Assembly (NCBI GenBank): GCA_024529925.1
Contig: JAFEUB010000968.1
Span: forward strand, 615,001-679,000
Origin: Ophthalmolycus amberensis
Lineage: Eukaryota; Chordata; Actinopteri; Perciformes; Zoarcidae
Reading direction: 5' to 3'
Length of the DNA stretch: 64,000 nt
The position numbers and the translations under genes are program-made. The notes beneath the pieces are model-generated. The model made no database searches, was not told the origin of the DNA, and saw only the letters and a program-made list of their open reading frames with translations. Shown piece by piece: positions 25,278 through 38,524 of this stretch (positions are counted from its first letter, which is position 1; every line of letters begins with the position of its first letter).

Positions 25278-28200
25278 GTAAGAGTTGCCATTGTTCGTTT
25301 AAAGCACATTTGTAAGGCTCTGTTCAGCTCTGTGACATTATTCAGATAGAAAAGAAGAATACGCATCCTCCCTTATGCTGGTAATCAAACTTTACCTGGC
25401 GCCAGGTAGACACAAGTTGAATTTGTCTGACTGTCTGCTTAATCCACAATATGAGATAGAGATCGTCTGCTCGGACAATTCATAAGTAGATTTCTTCTTT
25501 AGGCATATGCACACTTTTTACCTTATGTGATTATGTAAGGTGCTAAAGGCCAGACAACCTATTGGAATAACAATGAATATAGATTTTTTTGGAAACGACT
25601 ATTGATCCCCTCGAGGCTTCCTATTGATGTTCGGGGGCAGATTCAGGAGACGTTTGACAAGCAGCAGAATCCTTCTGCTCCAGAAGAGCCGTTACTTTCC
25701 AAGTAGAAGAGCTTGTTGCGAACAGCTCACGGCACAAAAAGCAAAGGAAACTGTTTCGGCATACCGTTGAAGCGTTCTTCAAGTTAAATAAAGTTGAACT
25801 CTGGCCCGGTTTTCCGTTGACCTGATAACCTCCAACGGGACACGAGTAGTGGAGGAGAAAAAAAGATTGTTCCTAAATATTTAGATTTCCCAGAACCCCA
25901 CATCTTTGACATTATGATGATGTATTGAAGAATAGTATGCAAGCATTGAAGGGGGGTAGCCAGGCTTCTGGATGTGGCAATAAGAAAGTAGTTTTCTATG
26001 ATTTGAACATCGCTTAATCCGAGCAGACGGCTGTGATTGTTCAGTTTTAACCACCTACAGGGCCTTCTTTTTCTGTGGTCGCATATTAGAAAGCATCCAC
26101 AGAAATCGACTTTATTGTCAAGAAAGGGAGGTCAATGAGGCCAGATGATGAATTTTCATTGTATGTCATTTTTCCCCTCTACTGTGTGGGGTAATGCTCT
26201 AGCGGTGGGGTTCCACCGCAGCTAAACAATGCCTCAACTAGGTCACCGTGAGACGTTTCCTCATCGAACAACATTCTCTTTGAGCCACTGTCTGCACTAA
26301 ATTGCCCCGTTAAGAAATAGACGCCTGCAGATGGAGAGGCATTTAAATGGAGATGTGGATTTATATGCATCAGTAAAACACTCAGTAGTCTTACTTAGCC
26401 TTCCCACAGTGGGGCTCTTGTGATGAATGCGTCCTGCCAAGCCTTGTTGTTTATGTAGCCCTGCTTTCCACTTGATTTGTACCGAAGGTTGTGTCAGACT
26501 TAAAACCCTCACGGGGTTCTGCGGTGAACATTTCATCGGCCCGGCTCCAGAGTTGGATTTAATAAAGAACTTGAGGCATTAGCAAAAATTCATCGAGGGA
26601 TCTTGTGGTGAGAGCAGCGCGGCTGTTTTTTTTATATTCCACACAAGGAAATGAACCATCAGTCAGCATCCATACGTAACCGTCTTTGGTTTTATTGGGA
26701 AGTGGAGGCCACGTTGGTGGATGCAGACAGTGTTGTTGGGTGTATTTTAAATATATAAGCCAGCAGGCAACCACAGTGGGACCATATGGGCTCTGGCTGC
26801 TGAGTATGTCAGCGGGGCAGCGTGGGGGGGACAGTGTTGCACATTGGCTGTGAATGTTGAGATGGGGCCAGTGTTTCACTCACACAGCTCTCAAATGCCT
26901 CTGTACAGTGCCCCCCCTCCTTTCATCCCTCCATTCTGCCTCCCCCTCTTTCCTCCTCCAATAAATGATTCTTTTGTTCGAGTGTTTTTGCCGCGGTTGG
27001 CTGGCAGGCCTCAAGCCCCAAGACTAGTGGGCTCTCCTGAAAGAGTTTCCCCCTGCAGTCCGCAATTTGTGGCCTTTTCTGTCTTACTTTCTTGATTCCT
27101 TTCTCGCCCGACTTTTCTCTTTATTTCTGTCTTCGTTCTTCTGTTTGACTCCTTTTACCTCACCCTTCTTCATTGTACTACAATCTGCGTCCTCATCTGA
27201 CATCCAGTCTTGACAGATTTTTGAAATTCCTTCCCTCCCTTCTGTTCACGACACATACTGTCGTTCAACATTTTCCACCAAAACGCCTTTTCGTCCTCCT
27301 TTCCTTCTCACATTGTGTTTCACTCCGTCCTTTTAAACGCTTGCAGAGACGCTTGAAAAATAGATGCTTAGTGTCGCGCTGAGACGTTTTCCTTTGCAAC
27401 CGGAGAAAGAGACGGACGACAACAAAAAGCAAAAATGCAGAGCGGGTACACGGCGACCCATCTATTCGTTATACTCCAAACTAAATACAGTTTAGAAACG
27501 ATTAATTATCTTGTCTGTATGGATTCTCTGTGCCGTAATTACAACAGGATCCAGCTCGTAGAGAAAAAGAGTGCACGTCTTAGGTCTGCATACTTTAGGC
27601 ACAGAGGGCCAAAGGCTACATTTGAACATCAGCAGTGGGACATGTGCCAAAGACAATCCTATTTGACACCGGTTATGTAATGTGCAAAAATAACCTCACA
27701 TGATTTAGATAATGAGGAAAAGCAGGGTGATCTATTTCTCTAAATTACATATTTAAGAAAATCTAAATAAATGCAACAAATGTGACGTGCGTGTGGGCTT
27801 TGTTGCCCTGCGGCTAATACTTTGAGCCTTTGTGTAGAAAAATGTAAGCGACTGTGTTCATGTGTCTGCTTTTTATTGAAGCTCAGCCAACGTGTGGGTT
27901 TTTCACTTAGCCGCGTGTCGGTGTTTCCTTCCTGATGTGTGCCGTCTGGACCTTCCGCAGAACGGAGCGAAACATCAGTTCATGGAGTGGAAAGGATTTT
28001 TCGGGACAAAATGTTAATTTGATTAAATCTGCCACCACTCCCACGAACACCTCCAGAGAGAACAAAAAAAAAGGAAGAGTGTATTATCCACGCGCCCAGC
28101 TGTCCTTGAACTCTATTTCTTTACCATCTGGAGGAGGATGTGTGTGCCAGCCTCAAAATAACCTGTAGCTCTTTTAAAACTCCTTCCACGCCACGGGACA

Positions 28201-29315
28201 CACTACGTCGAGGAAGGAGCGTCTAATGGGGAGAGCCATGAATGTTTATTGTGTCAAATTTCGCCTCAATCCATCTGGAAACGTTCACAGAAGTGAGGAT
28301 GTTTGCATTTGTTTACTGTTGGCTAATTGGAGAAAGTCATGCGTAACTGACCAAGTGCATCAGTATCTACAGTGTGCATCGGTTTTAATAACTAAGATCA
28401 AGATGCTACACGAATTGTTAATTAGTTAGGCGATATGAATCAAATCTTCTATCACGGTGTATATTCTATATACACATAGTGGTTTGTGTTTAGATGTGAA
28501 TAATTCATTTAAGAAGCTGGTTAAAGATAAAGTAAACCGATGAAAAAAAAATGGTATCGTGATTAAAAAATACTGGAAAATATATCAGTTGATAATATTA
28601 CAACTACAAACCGCTATCAAAATATGTATGTATATATAACAAATACAAGAACTCCCAACACCAAAAATAACAACTGAAATAGAACTTTAACACCACAGAA
28701 ATAAATCCATACTGACGTTGACCCTCCCAGCAACATGTGCTTTTATTGGCCTGGTTGGCAGCTGGTTGCTACCTCCTCAATGTCCCGGGTCACGTGTGCC
28801 AGGAAGAGGTAAACATACTTAAAGTCAGTCAGTGGAGCGACGTGGGACTCACACACAGCCAAGTCCTTTCAGCGACCAAGTCCTGTCCACCGTAGACATT
28901 AGAAGTGGCGTGTAATTCTCTCCCAATTAGCCCGTCTGTCTGTCTGAGAGAGAGCGAAGGATAAGTCAGGTTTATTACGACCGGGTCTTAGTATCACTTT
29001 GGCAGTAACGTTGTACTCAACTAAAGTAATTATCAACAGGAAAAGAAGCAGTCGGACGATCCGACCAGTTGTAAAGAAGCCAACTTGCCTTTTTAACATA
29101 TATACATATATGTATACTGAGTACATGTTGTAACTAAATACACACACACACACATTCACTCCTCTACCCCCCTCACAGTTTTCTTTATGCTGCTGACAGC
29201 CTTTTATTGTTGGGTGTGTACTCTAGGGCAACACTAGGTTCGACTAACAACTCGGTTTTATGTAAAACACGACCACGTGGTCGGGACATGACCCCCGATC
29301 GGGTGAGGCTCAGGG

Positions 29316-29318
<3 letters not shown>

Positions 29319-29351
<33 letters not shown>
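29319..29351. repeat. (TG)n microsatellite
   Basis: TG dinucleotide array in the 27-kb non-coding region. Confidence 0.9.
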
Positions 29352-29353
<2 letters not shown>

Positions 29354-31308
29354 CTGTCGTTTTAACCTGCTTTGTGCGGGAATCCGCTAGAGTGAGTCCG
29401 TCAACGTGCCGACACTCAGCTCTGCTTGCATTCAGAGTGTAAACGCACACAGATGTGGAGCAGCGGGAGGGAAATTGCGGAGGACAAAAAAACACCCTGC
29501 ATTTTCTCCAATTCAGCGTTTATTTATCAAGTGTGACCCCTTTTGAGATCAAGGCAGACCAACAGCAATGCATGTAGATAAAAGCAACTTCATAATATCA
29601 TATTTCAACTAGTTATTATCCTCCCAGACTCTTGTACTCGGCTGCTGTGTAATCAACTGTATGGGTATGAAAAACAGGACAATATGGGAGGTTCTTATGA
29701 TTCCATAATCCATATTAAGATGGAAATTCAGCTCAAATTTCTCCGCATTGCAACTTTCCTAATTATCCTAATTACACACAGGGGGAGATGCAGGACAACC
29801 TGCGTGTTTCCATGAGGACAGCAGAGACGTCCGGATCCATTTCCGTGCCAGTTTGAGTAAACAAAAGCCATATTTCTGTGTTTATTTCATATTTCCCCCT
29901 CACGTTTTGATAGGTTTCCTTTTTTTTGGAAAATAACACAAAATGGAGGACGGTCTCTTTTTGTTGTCGTTGGGCATAGTTTGTTTCTGTTAAAGTCAAG
30001 GCCGTCCAGTTGTTCTGCAGTCCGGTTGGCTTTGTTTGGGTGGTCTGTTCAGGGAGTCACTGAACTCACACCGCACATAGCAACAGCTCTCCTCTGTTTG
30101 GGTTTTTTAGGGAGTGTTGAAGGCTGTGTGTCCGTCACCACCACACACACACACACACATAAACACACACACGCTTTTATTAGAGGACTCGAAGGCTGAG
30201 ACGTGTTTTCTTTCGTCTCTCACTTCAAGCACAGACCGTGTGATGAGGTCATCTGCGTGCGCGGCGGCGGCAGCATCGACTCATTACCGGCCCTCGCCTC
30301 TGTGCAATTAGGCGAAACCGAGGACTGGAGGAGTAATCTGAGTTGAACGCTGACACACACACACATATACGCACAGATTTGTGACGGATGATCGGGCTAC
30401 GGGACAGCACATGGAGCTCTTGACTGTTGAAAAACCCCCGGTTTCCTCACTGGTTGCACTCTTTACTCTGCCATCAGCTCTTCTGCTTACCCGCATGAGC
30501 TCGCTAATAGCGCCACAAATCTCTTTGCAGCCACATCTGGCGCCATGATGGAGATCCGCTGGAGAGTTTTGCTGACATGTGCTTGATATATAATAGGTGC
30601 TGTAAACAGGTCCAAATGTTTCTGTTTTATTTCGGTTTCATTTGCATGCAACAGATGGATTTTAGTGAGAGAAAAAAAGGTTTTTGCAAGCCTATAAAGT
30701 ACACAGAAGCATCTCCTCTGACCTTCCTTGAGAACGAACTCGCTGCATGTCAGGAAACTGAACAAACCGTTGAATTCCATCATCAGGTTCGCACAAAAAA
30801 CATGCGTCCGCTTGCCATGGCTGTTGCTGATCTTGACTTGTAGTGCAAGCGGCTGCGTCGGTGTGGGCATGTTACTTCAGGTGCGAGTGAAACCGTGAGT
30901 TAAGCTCGAGGATGACTGGTTTATGTACTATGTTAACAGCCTATTACGATGCCGTTCATTCGCCAGATAAAGAGCAGCTCTACGGTTATAAAGTCATCTC
31001 CCTGGAATGTGCACTTGCACGCTTTTGCCCGTGTTCTGATTTCCCCGGAGCCCTCTGTATCAGCACCCTGCACATCATTAAAGCGAATGAAAAGGCTGCG
31101 TTGATTCATGCGGTCTGAACGCGGCCCGCGCAAACTATCACTTTACATTCAGTCCGTTCGGTGATGGATGACACAACCTCAACCTGTAACACGAAAAATC
31201 GATCAGTTCTTCGGGGAAATCCAGACGATTAGATGTAACGTCTTGAGTAGTGGGAAGAATGGTGTCATTTAGAGGAAGAGTGGTAACTGGCTTTGTTGGG
31301 ACTTGCCC

Positions 31309-31310
<2 letters not shown>

Positions 31311-31387
<77 letters not shown>
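31311..31387. repeat. (GT)n microsatellite, 77 bp
   Basis: Long GT array with a single GC interruption; potential Z-DNA former. Confidence 0.95.
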
Positions 31388-31388
<1 letters not shown>

Positions 31389-32315
31389 TCATGCAGTCTT
31401 GCGCACTCGTTGAACCGCATTGAAACTAAACGCTGTAAATCTGTAAATGTGTTCCTCTCTCTGCAGATTGCGTAATATTTACAGACCCTGCATATATTTG
31501 TGAACATACTATTTGCCTCATTACAGACATCAAAGGGCCTTTTCATGAAGCCCTGTTGACACTCACAACTTTGAAGCCGGAAAGCACAGATGATGGATGA
31601 GAATGCTTTTCACCGCTTTTTTATGGAGCAAAGGGAGGACTCATTGAGGGAGAGAGCGAAGGGAGGGGGTGAGGTACATTCGAGGTTGTGGGGATGATAA
31701 TGATGTAGGGATTGATTTATTTAAATGAAGGCGGTATAAGAAAAAGCGCAGTCAGAGCACGTCCACAGCCTGTACCGGGCATTAAACTCTCTCCATTGAA
31801 TCGCAACTAAAGTTCACATTTGTGCAGAAAATCCTTTTAAGCATGAATCGGCTTAGATCAGCTCACTTTTGTGTTTTGGGAGAGTTTTGGGCTGAACCCA
31901 GCCGCTATGGCGCCGTGTTTTGTTCACAGCAGCAACAACAAGACGGAGCTCAGACGGGCTTCCTCTCCATAGCGACGGTATCCGTCCACCAAACCAAACA
32001 AAAGAGAATACGTCGAAATAAGTCAACACAAAGCCGTTAAGTTAAACAGACGCAGCCTTAGTAATGGCGGTGTTATCACCCGCCTGGTTTTGTTTTTTAG
32101 CCGCTCATCTTCCCAAGACCTTGACCAGGCTGCAGTGCCCATCTCCCAACAGGACATTTCTTTTCACACACACACACACTGCTTGGTGTGTTCTTGCTGA
32201 TAGATGACGTTGACAGCGTTTTCACGAGGTCAAGGCGACAGCGCCAGACGTGTGTGGCTTCGTTCTTCAGCTCATCACATGAAGTCTGAAGAGGGACAGA
32301 TCAACTGATTAGACA

Positions 32316-32317
<2 letters not shown>

Positions 32318-32394
<77 letters not shown>
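32318..32394. repeat. (GT)n microsatellite, 77 bp
   Basis: Uninterrupted GT array. Its complement-phase partner (AC)n follows 88 bases later (32483-32512), so the two can pair as an inverted repeat. Confidence 0.95.
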
Positions 32395-32397
<3 letters not shown>

Positions 32398-32480
32398 TCC
32401 AGTAATTCCACACAGCCGACGGGGATCGGATCTTGTTTCCGATAATGTAACAGACACCATGCTCGACTCCACAGTATCGC

Positions 32481-32482
<2 letters not shown>

Positions 32483-32512
<30 letters not shown>
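32483..32512. repeat. (AC)n microsatellite
   Basis: AC array inverted relative to the upstream GT array at 32318-32394. Confidence 0.95.
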
Positions 32513-32514
<2 letters not shown>

Positions 32515-33203
32515 ACCTTATCTATCAATGTTGTATCACTTGCCGTGTTGCAACTCAAACTTAAACACAGACGGACACAACCAGGCATTTGCCGGTGAGG
32601 CGTTCAGGAACTGACAAACGAGAAACTGGCTGAAGATAACAGATGCTCTTTGAGTCCAGTCCACGTTGGATTCTTGAGGCTGATAACAACAGAACTATTT
32701 AAAGGCTCAAGAGGTTAATCTGCTGATTATTCCGACTAGTTGTTGGGTCTGTAAAGACGTTGTCTTCAGATCGCTTGTTGTTTTCCTAAACCCAAATATA
32801 CAATCTGAAAAAAACAATGAAATGTTTGGTGTTTTTGCTTAAAGATTTTATGTATTTGTGGACATTTTCTGCAGGCGAAGTGTAATAAAATGTTTTTGTG
32901 AAGACATTTGAGCTGCTTATGGGGGAATAACATCCTCACAAATATCTGACGAGTCAGACACGCGTAAGAAGATTGACTAGCATGTGACAAAATGTATCAG
33001 CATTCTTGTCTTTATTCTAAATTCCTGCAAGCTGTGGATAAAATGAATAAAACATCTTAATTTGAGTCGTTTTGTCTGGTTTTTTGGTTCATTTGTTTGT
33101 AGATTAATGGCTCTTTTTCACCAATAAATCCTTCACTTACCCGTGAGCCTATTAAGGGTTTAAGCACCTTGCTCAAAGGCTTCTCAACAGGAGCTCCATC
33201 ATG

Positions 33204-33230
33204 GTGTGTGTGTGTGTGTGTGTGTGTGTG
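33204..33230. repeat. (GT)n microsatellite
   Basis: GT array within a 33.2-33.7 kb cluster of short GT and CA arrays. Confidence 0.9.
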
Positions 33231-33345
33231 TTTCTGGTGAGCTGCCCGGCTGAGCGAATGGTAATTAGGTAGTAAAGCCGCGGCTAATGACTCAGTACTC
33301 TAGTCATGTTTTGACTGACTAGTGCCTTATTTACATGCATTTGGC

Positions 33346-33371
33346 GCGCGCACACACACACACACACACAC
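33346..33371. repeat. (CA)n microsatellite
   Basis: CA array preceded by GCGCGC. The flanking words TTATTTACATGCATTTGGC recur at about 33622-33640, again followed by CA repeats, so this is part of a locally duplicated unit. Confidence 0.85.
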
Positions 33372-33702
33372 GGCGTCAGGAGAATGAGCTGTATTGGCAG
33401 CTTGGTCAGGCAAAGAGGCGCCGCTGGACAGACTGAATGTGTTTGTGTGTGTGTGTGTGTTATGTATGTGTGTGTGTTTTCATGCACATTAATCACTTTT
33501 TAACTAAAGAGCTCTGAATTGAAACACAACCATGCACAGGTAATCAAATGCTTTTCTGTCACATCCAAAGACAAGTCCAACGACCAGTCTTCAAGGTACA
33601 CACACACACACTTACACACCTTATTTACATGCATTTGGCACACGCACACACAGACACGCACACACTGCTCTAAATAAGAAAAGCTGAGACAAATCATCTG
33701 AG

Positions 33703-33773
33703 CCCTCTCTCTCTTTCTTTCTTTCTCTCTTTCTTTCTCTCTTTCTTTCTTTCTTTCTTTCTCTCTCTCTCTC
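33703..33773. repeat. (CTTT/CT)n polypyrimidine tract
   Basis: About 70 bases of mixed CTTT and CT units, purely pyrimidine on the plus strand apart from the edges. Confidence 0.9.
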
Positions 33774-33910
33774 TGCAGACTTTTTATTCTCTCTTTTTTT
33801 TATTGCTTTCACACCAGACCTTTTCTTTTCCTCTCATAATCACGTTCCACAAATGAAGGTGCTTTCAGCTGGGCGTGTGAGCCGGGTTTGTGTACAAGGG
33901 GTTTTCTGTT

Positions 33911-33938
33911 TGAATGAATGAATGAATGAATGAATGAA
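33911..33938. repeat. (TGAA)n tetranucleotide repeat
   Basis: Seven tandem TGAA units directly abutting the hairpin cluster at 33939. Confidence 0.95.
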
Positions 33939-34004
33939 CCTCTTACAGGACCTGTAAGAGGTCCACCGCTCGGTGGACCGCTCGGTCCACTGCTGTGGAC
34001 CGAG
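33939..34004. repeat. cluster of three adjacent perfect hairpins
   Basis: Hairpin 1: CCTCTTACAGG / CCTGTAAGAGG (33939-33949, 33951-33961, 1-nt spacer). Hairpin 2: GGTCCACCG / CGGTGGACC (33960-33968, 33971-33979). Hairpin 3: CTCGGTCCAC / GTGGACCGAG (33981-33990, 33995-34004). All arms are perfect. Hairpins 2 and 3 share GGTCCAC, so alternative pairings are possible. Confidence 0.9.
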
Positions 34005-34610
34005 AGATAAGTTACAGGGCACGTCTGCATTTAGAAATGCCCCTGTTTGGTTTTTTATAGTCTGTTGCGTCACCATCGGCGTTAAGGTGAGGCCCCTAAT
34101 GAAGCCTGAATGCAGCTCTCATTACTGCATCGTATTATTAATACTCCGTGTACTTGTCAGAGTCTGAATGATTGATTTATTGCCTTGTCAACTTGTTATT
34201 GTGTCGGTGCATTCATGACACTTTGAAGTAGCTCTCAGAGAACAGTTTGACATTTTTGGAAAGTACGCCCAACGACTTTCTTGCCGAGATGTTTCAATCT
34301 GGACGAAAGTGGTGGAGCGACATGTTCCATTGACATGAACTCCCGTTACTCTACGTACTATCTTCTCTCTCTGTGTGTGTGTGTGTGTGTGTTAGCTCCC
34401 TGTGTGTGTTAGCTCCCTGTATGAGCGTGATCCTGGCTACAGAGCTCTGATTGTGCGCTGTGGTATGGGATGTATGCCGGGCTTGGAGAGCGCCAAGCGC
34501 TGCCTAAAAGAACTGAGCAGCCACCCACCAACCTACCGGGGTTACTGAGGCCACGGAGGAGGAGGAGGGAGTTTTTCACATACACTCTTTCTTATTTGTC
34601 CGCTTCTTTC

Positions 34611-34637
34611 CCCTCCTCCTCCTCCTCCTCCTCCTCC
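34611..34637. repeat. (CCT)n trinucleotide repeat
   Basis: About nine CCT/TCC units on the plus strand. Confidence 0.85.
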
Positions 34638-36869
34638 TTCCTCACACACTCTCCCTGGAAATCATTCAAGTTTCTCTTTTTGCTTTATTTGAGTTTTGTT
34701 CTCGTTCTTCTCACTCCGTGTTTGTTTCCCGGCCTCTTTTCTTCTTCTCCATCTGTCGCCCCTATAAATTTAGTTTAGACACACACACACACACACACAC
34801 ACACGTCTCTGCTCTGTCTCAGGTGATTGTCTTGACACCGCCACCGCGTTTCTCCCCCACCATGACCTGTGTGCGTCAGACTGTGTGCGTTTCATTGGAT
34901 TCGGGGCCATGGCATCGCTCAGCTGCTCCTTCTCTAACTGGGTTTGTCTGTAAAGAGCTTAGCGCCGGTGGGCGTAGGAGAGCACTAAGCTGATTACCGT
35001 CCACTAACGAGCCACTTCTCACATGGAGGCCGTGTGTGTGCGTGTGTGTGTTCCTTTTCTCTTGTTTGTTTATGTGGCCGCATGTGGTTTCAGTCACTGT
35101 GTGCGTCTTGAGCTGTGCGGAGGCCGGACGGTTCAGGTGGAGGAGCTTCAGGGGATGACGGGAGGTCAGAGTTGATCTTTGGGTCAGCCGAAGTGCTGAC
35201 GGTTTACAAGCAGGGTGAGAATCCAGTTAAGACTCCTGCGGAGAGGTCAAGTTATTCTCAGGAGCGGCCATCAAATCTCTCTTTTCTTTTTCTTTCCCAC
35301 AAGGGCTTTGGCTTTGAAGCCCTGATCTTACTAGATTGCTTGAATTGTGCCCGATTAAGACATTTTAGACCAGACGGCTGTGGCTTTTTGGGACGAGGCA
35401 ATGAAATAACGAAAGACCGCAACAGCCGACGTGTCAAGTTTCACATCTTACCTACGAAATACTGGAGTGTGTACTTCTGGTCTGTACTATTTCCTCTTTC
35501 ACATCTGTTTACTGCTTCAAGTTTCCCTCGAGTGTAACTAATGCAGCTTGCAGACAGAACACCAACCAGGTATTATAATTTGCCGTTGATTCATTTTAAT
35601 GAGCTGCAGGGGATTCAATTAGCAAGTGACAGTTGTCGGTCGCGTCTCGCAAAACCAACTCTTCAGCCTCGTAGACTTTGAGGAAAAGAGGAAGTGAAAT
35701 GGTATTAAAACCAATGAGAATGCGGAGCAATCACACCCGCTTTTTAAACAGCTTAGTTCGCCTGCAGATGTTCTTCATTACGGTTGAAGGTCCAACAAAT
35801 CAAAGGTTTTGAGTTTATGAAGGCAATTATAAGTGTGAAGTATGACGTAAAAACTTCGTAGCTTCAGCCAACAGATCTTGCAGCACGGGACTCTGAGGAC
35901 TTTCTGCAAAGTGGAAGTTGAGTTTATAAATTGGGTGTTTCTACCCTTCTATGAGGCCATCTTTTGACATATGGATTGCTCAACTCCTGGAGGGAAACTG
36001 TAGACTAAACACACACGGCCTACATTTCAGTTACCTAACCGTGACGCATCGACCAGGGTCGGCGTTCTCTGCAGCTCTGTTGGATCAGGAAGCCAAATTG
36101 ACAAAGAATCAAATATTTCATTTTCCAATCCGGACACGTGGACAAGAGAGTTTTAGATTCAACCCCCCTGAACTCTTCCCCCTCACGCTCACTTCCTCTG
36201 GACCATCTACATCGGGATCACTCAAATCTTCCGCGTGGTATGAGAGAGAGAACAAACAGCCCCTCGACGCGCCGTATGGGACTCATCGGTGCAGATCGAA
36301 TGAAGGAGCCTGCGATGTTTGCTCACTGCTGCCATTATCGGCCGGAGAACGGTCGTTAACCTTTAGAGTGCTGCCTCACCTCTACGTCACCTCGGCGTCA
36401 GCGCCCCTTCGCCGGGCCTCAGTGGCAGAACTAATGGCTTCCTGTGCTTTTGCGGGGCTTTCCTTATTGAATTGAACGCATTGCGTGGAGTCGGTTACAC
36501 GTCGGCACACGGGTTCTCTGACTGGAAAGGGAGTCAATTGATTTATTGCATTAGGAGACAAGTCTCTAGCTTGTGTTGCAGAACCAGTAGCACACGTAGT
36601 CAACAGTTCATTTGAGTTTTGAGGCCCGGCATTAACCCCGTTGTCTCTGGGTGTATTGTTATCATTATACTTTCAGAAGGCAACAAAAAATCGAAAAAAA
36701 TAATTTGGATTCAGCCGCCGTGCCACGCTCTTACCATCGTCATGTGTGCCAGGATTTATTTTTCTTGCCGCTCATGAATGGAAACGATGGGGAACCCACA
36801 CCCGCCCGACACAGACTGGCACCGCGTCGGTTTATATTCCTCCACACATGAGCGTCGTCGACGGGTTTA

Positions 36870-36872
<3 letters not shown>

Positions 36873-36908
<36 letters not shown>
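36873..36908. repeat. (GT)n microsatellite
   Basis: Uninterrupted GT array of about 18 units. Confidence 0.95.
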
Positions 36909-36912
<4 letters not shown>

Positions 36913-38163
36913 CTGCAGTGACGACTGGCTGTGTGTTTTTAAGTGGTGTTCACGGACAAATCGTGCTTATTTTGATGTTTGTGTCCTTTTTTTTTAATGC
37001 TTCGCGGAAACTTGATGTTCTGTTGTCTGTTGTCTGTAGATTTCAGAGATGCTGTCTTGTCAATTACAGCCCCCACAATGCACCTCTCCACAGCACCGTT
37101 AACACGATGTTCTTCTCTCCGCTGCGGGCGTCACAGCGCTTAACCAGAGCATTAAAAGCCCCGAATCAGCGGAGGAGAGGAAATGAAAAAATGCGGCTGA
37201 CTCTACTTATTAGTCATACGTGGTCAAGAACAAACAAGTAGGAAATAACACGCTGAAGAGGTTTCGGGAGGGGTGGCGTCTGTGCAATGTGTTTACTGTT
37301 CACGTCCCGGCTGAATTTCATTTGGCATTAATGAAATTGTTTGTATTCATGGCCGGTCGTGATCCAGAGGAGCCGAAGGAAACACGAGTCTTCGCTTGCA
37401 CGTGTTCCCCAGCTGTATGGGACTAGTTGAGCGGGTTTGTGGGTGTCATCAGTGTTGGCGTCCGCTTTGAGCCGATGATAATGATGATGAGGGCTTTTTA
37501 GGAGTCCAGCAGAATCTGAATATGAATCACCTCCTGTCCATAAACAACACACACACACACAGCGAGTGATCGGCCCTGCGTCATCATGCTGCTCGTCATC
37601 ATGTCTCCATTAACTGCTCTTCTGTTTTTCTTTTTTTCTGATGTTTTCTTGTTTCCATCCGTCTTCATTCTGTCAGAAAACCAACCACACATGCAGAGCA
37701 GTCCTCAAAGGAGCCTATTTGCTACAAATCACATGCACTTAACATCGCGGTGGAACATTTTGCAAACCATGCTGGTGGTGACGATCATTATTTTACCCTC
37801 GTAGTGTTTTCACTCTAGTGTGCCGGAGTAAAGAGGGAAAAACAGGGACAGAACATGTGTCACTGGTCCTGTAAGTCCTGTATTAACAAGTTTAAGGCAA
37901 ACTAAGTGTAGTGAATGAAGAAGAGGAGGCTAAAAACAGGATGGAGATGAAGACTAGAAGGAGAGGACTCTTAATAAATGTTTTTTTTTCCTCCTGTGGA
38001 GATGAAGTGAGAGTGAGAAGCGTCTCCAGCGGAGCCTCCAGAAGGTCCGTAGATAAATATTTGCGGTGCGTGTTGGCCCAGTCTGGCTGTCCAACCAGTC
38101 AGCCACACACTGGCTGACGCGCACACATACAGACACCCATCCACACAACACTCATAGCAGTCA

Positions 38164-38164
38164 G

Positions 38165-38219
<55 letters not shown>

Positions 38220-38225
38220 TATATA
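38164..38225. repeat. (AT)n microsatellite
   Basis: AT array with two GT interruptions. Confidence 0.95.
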
Positions 38226-38507
38226 CAGCATTAGCCCACGCATACAATCACAGTCCCAATTACTGCCCATCAAATAGCTACATGCTACGAATGGGGAAGG
38301 TTCTGTGATGCGTGTGCTGTTGCGGTATGAAGGGGCAGAGATGTCTCGATTAATAATTACACAATTCATCATCAGACTGGAGCACAGGCCAGAAGCTGGC
38401 ATGAGGACACACACACACACACGGAGGCATTGTGAAACACAGATTGGCATCAGTTTGTAAACACACGGGAAAGATTTCCAAATGCAAACTAGATTCCACA
38501 CCGTCAG

Positions 38508-38524
38508 CCCCCCCCCCCCCCCCC
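38508..38524 (+). repeat. poly-C run (17 nt)
   Basis: Homopolymeric C tract. Confidence 0.9.

Noticed and set aside
31138..31546. His-Thr repeat and Cys-Val repeat open frames
   Set aside because: Direct translations of GT/CA microsatellites; the same applies near 32.3, 33.4 and 36.9 kb.
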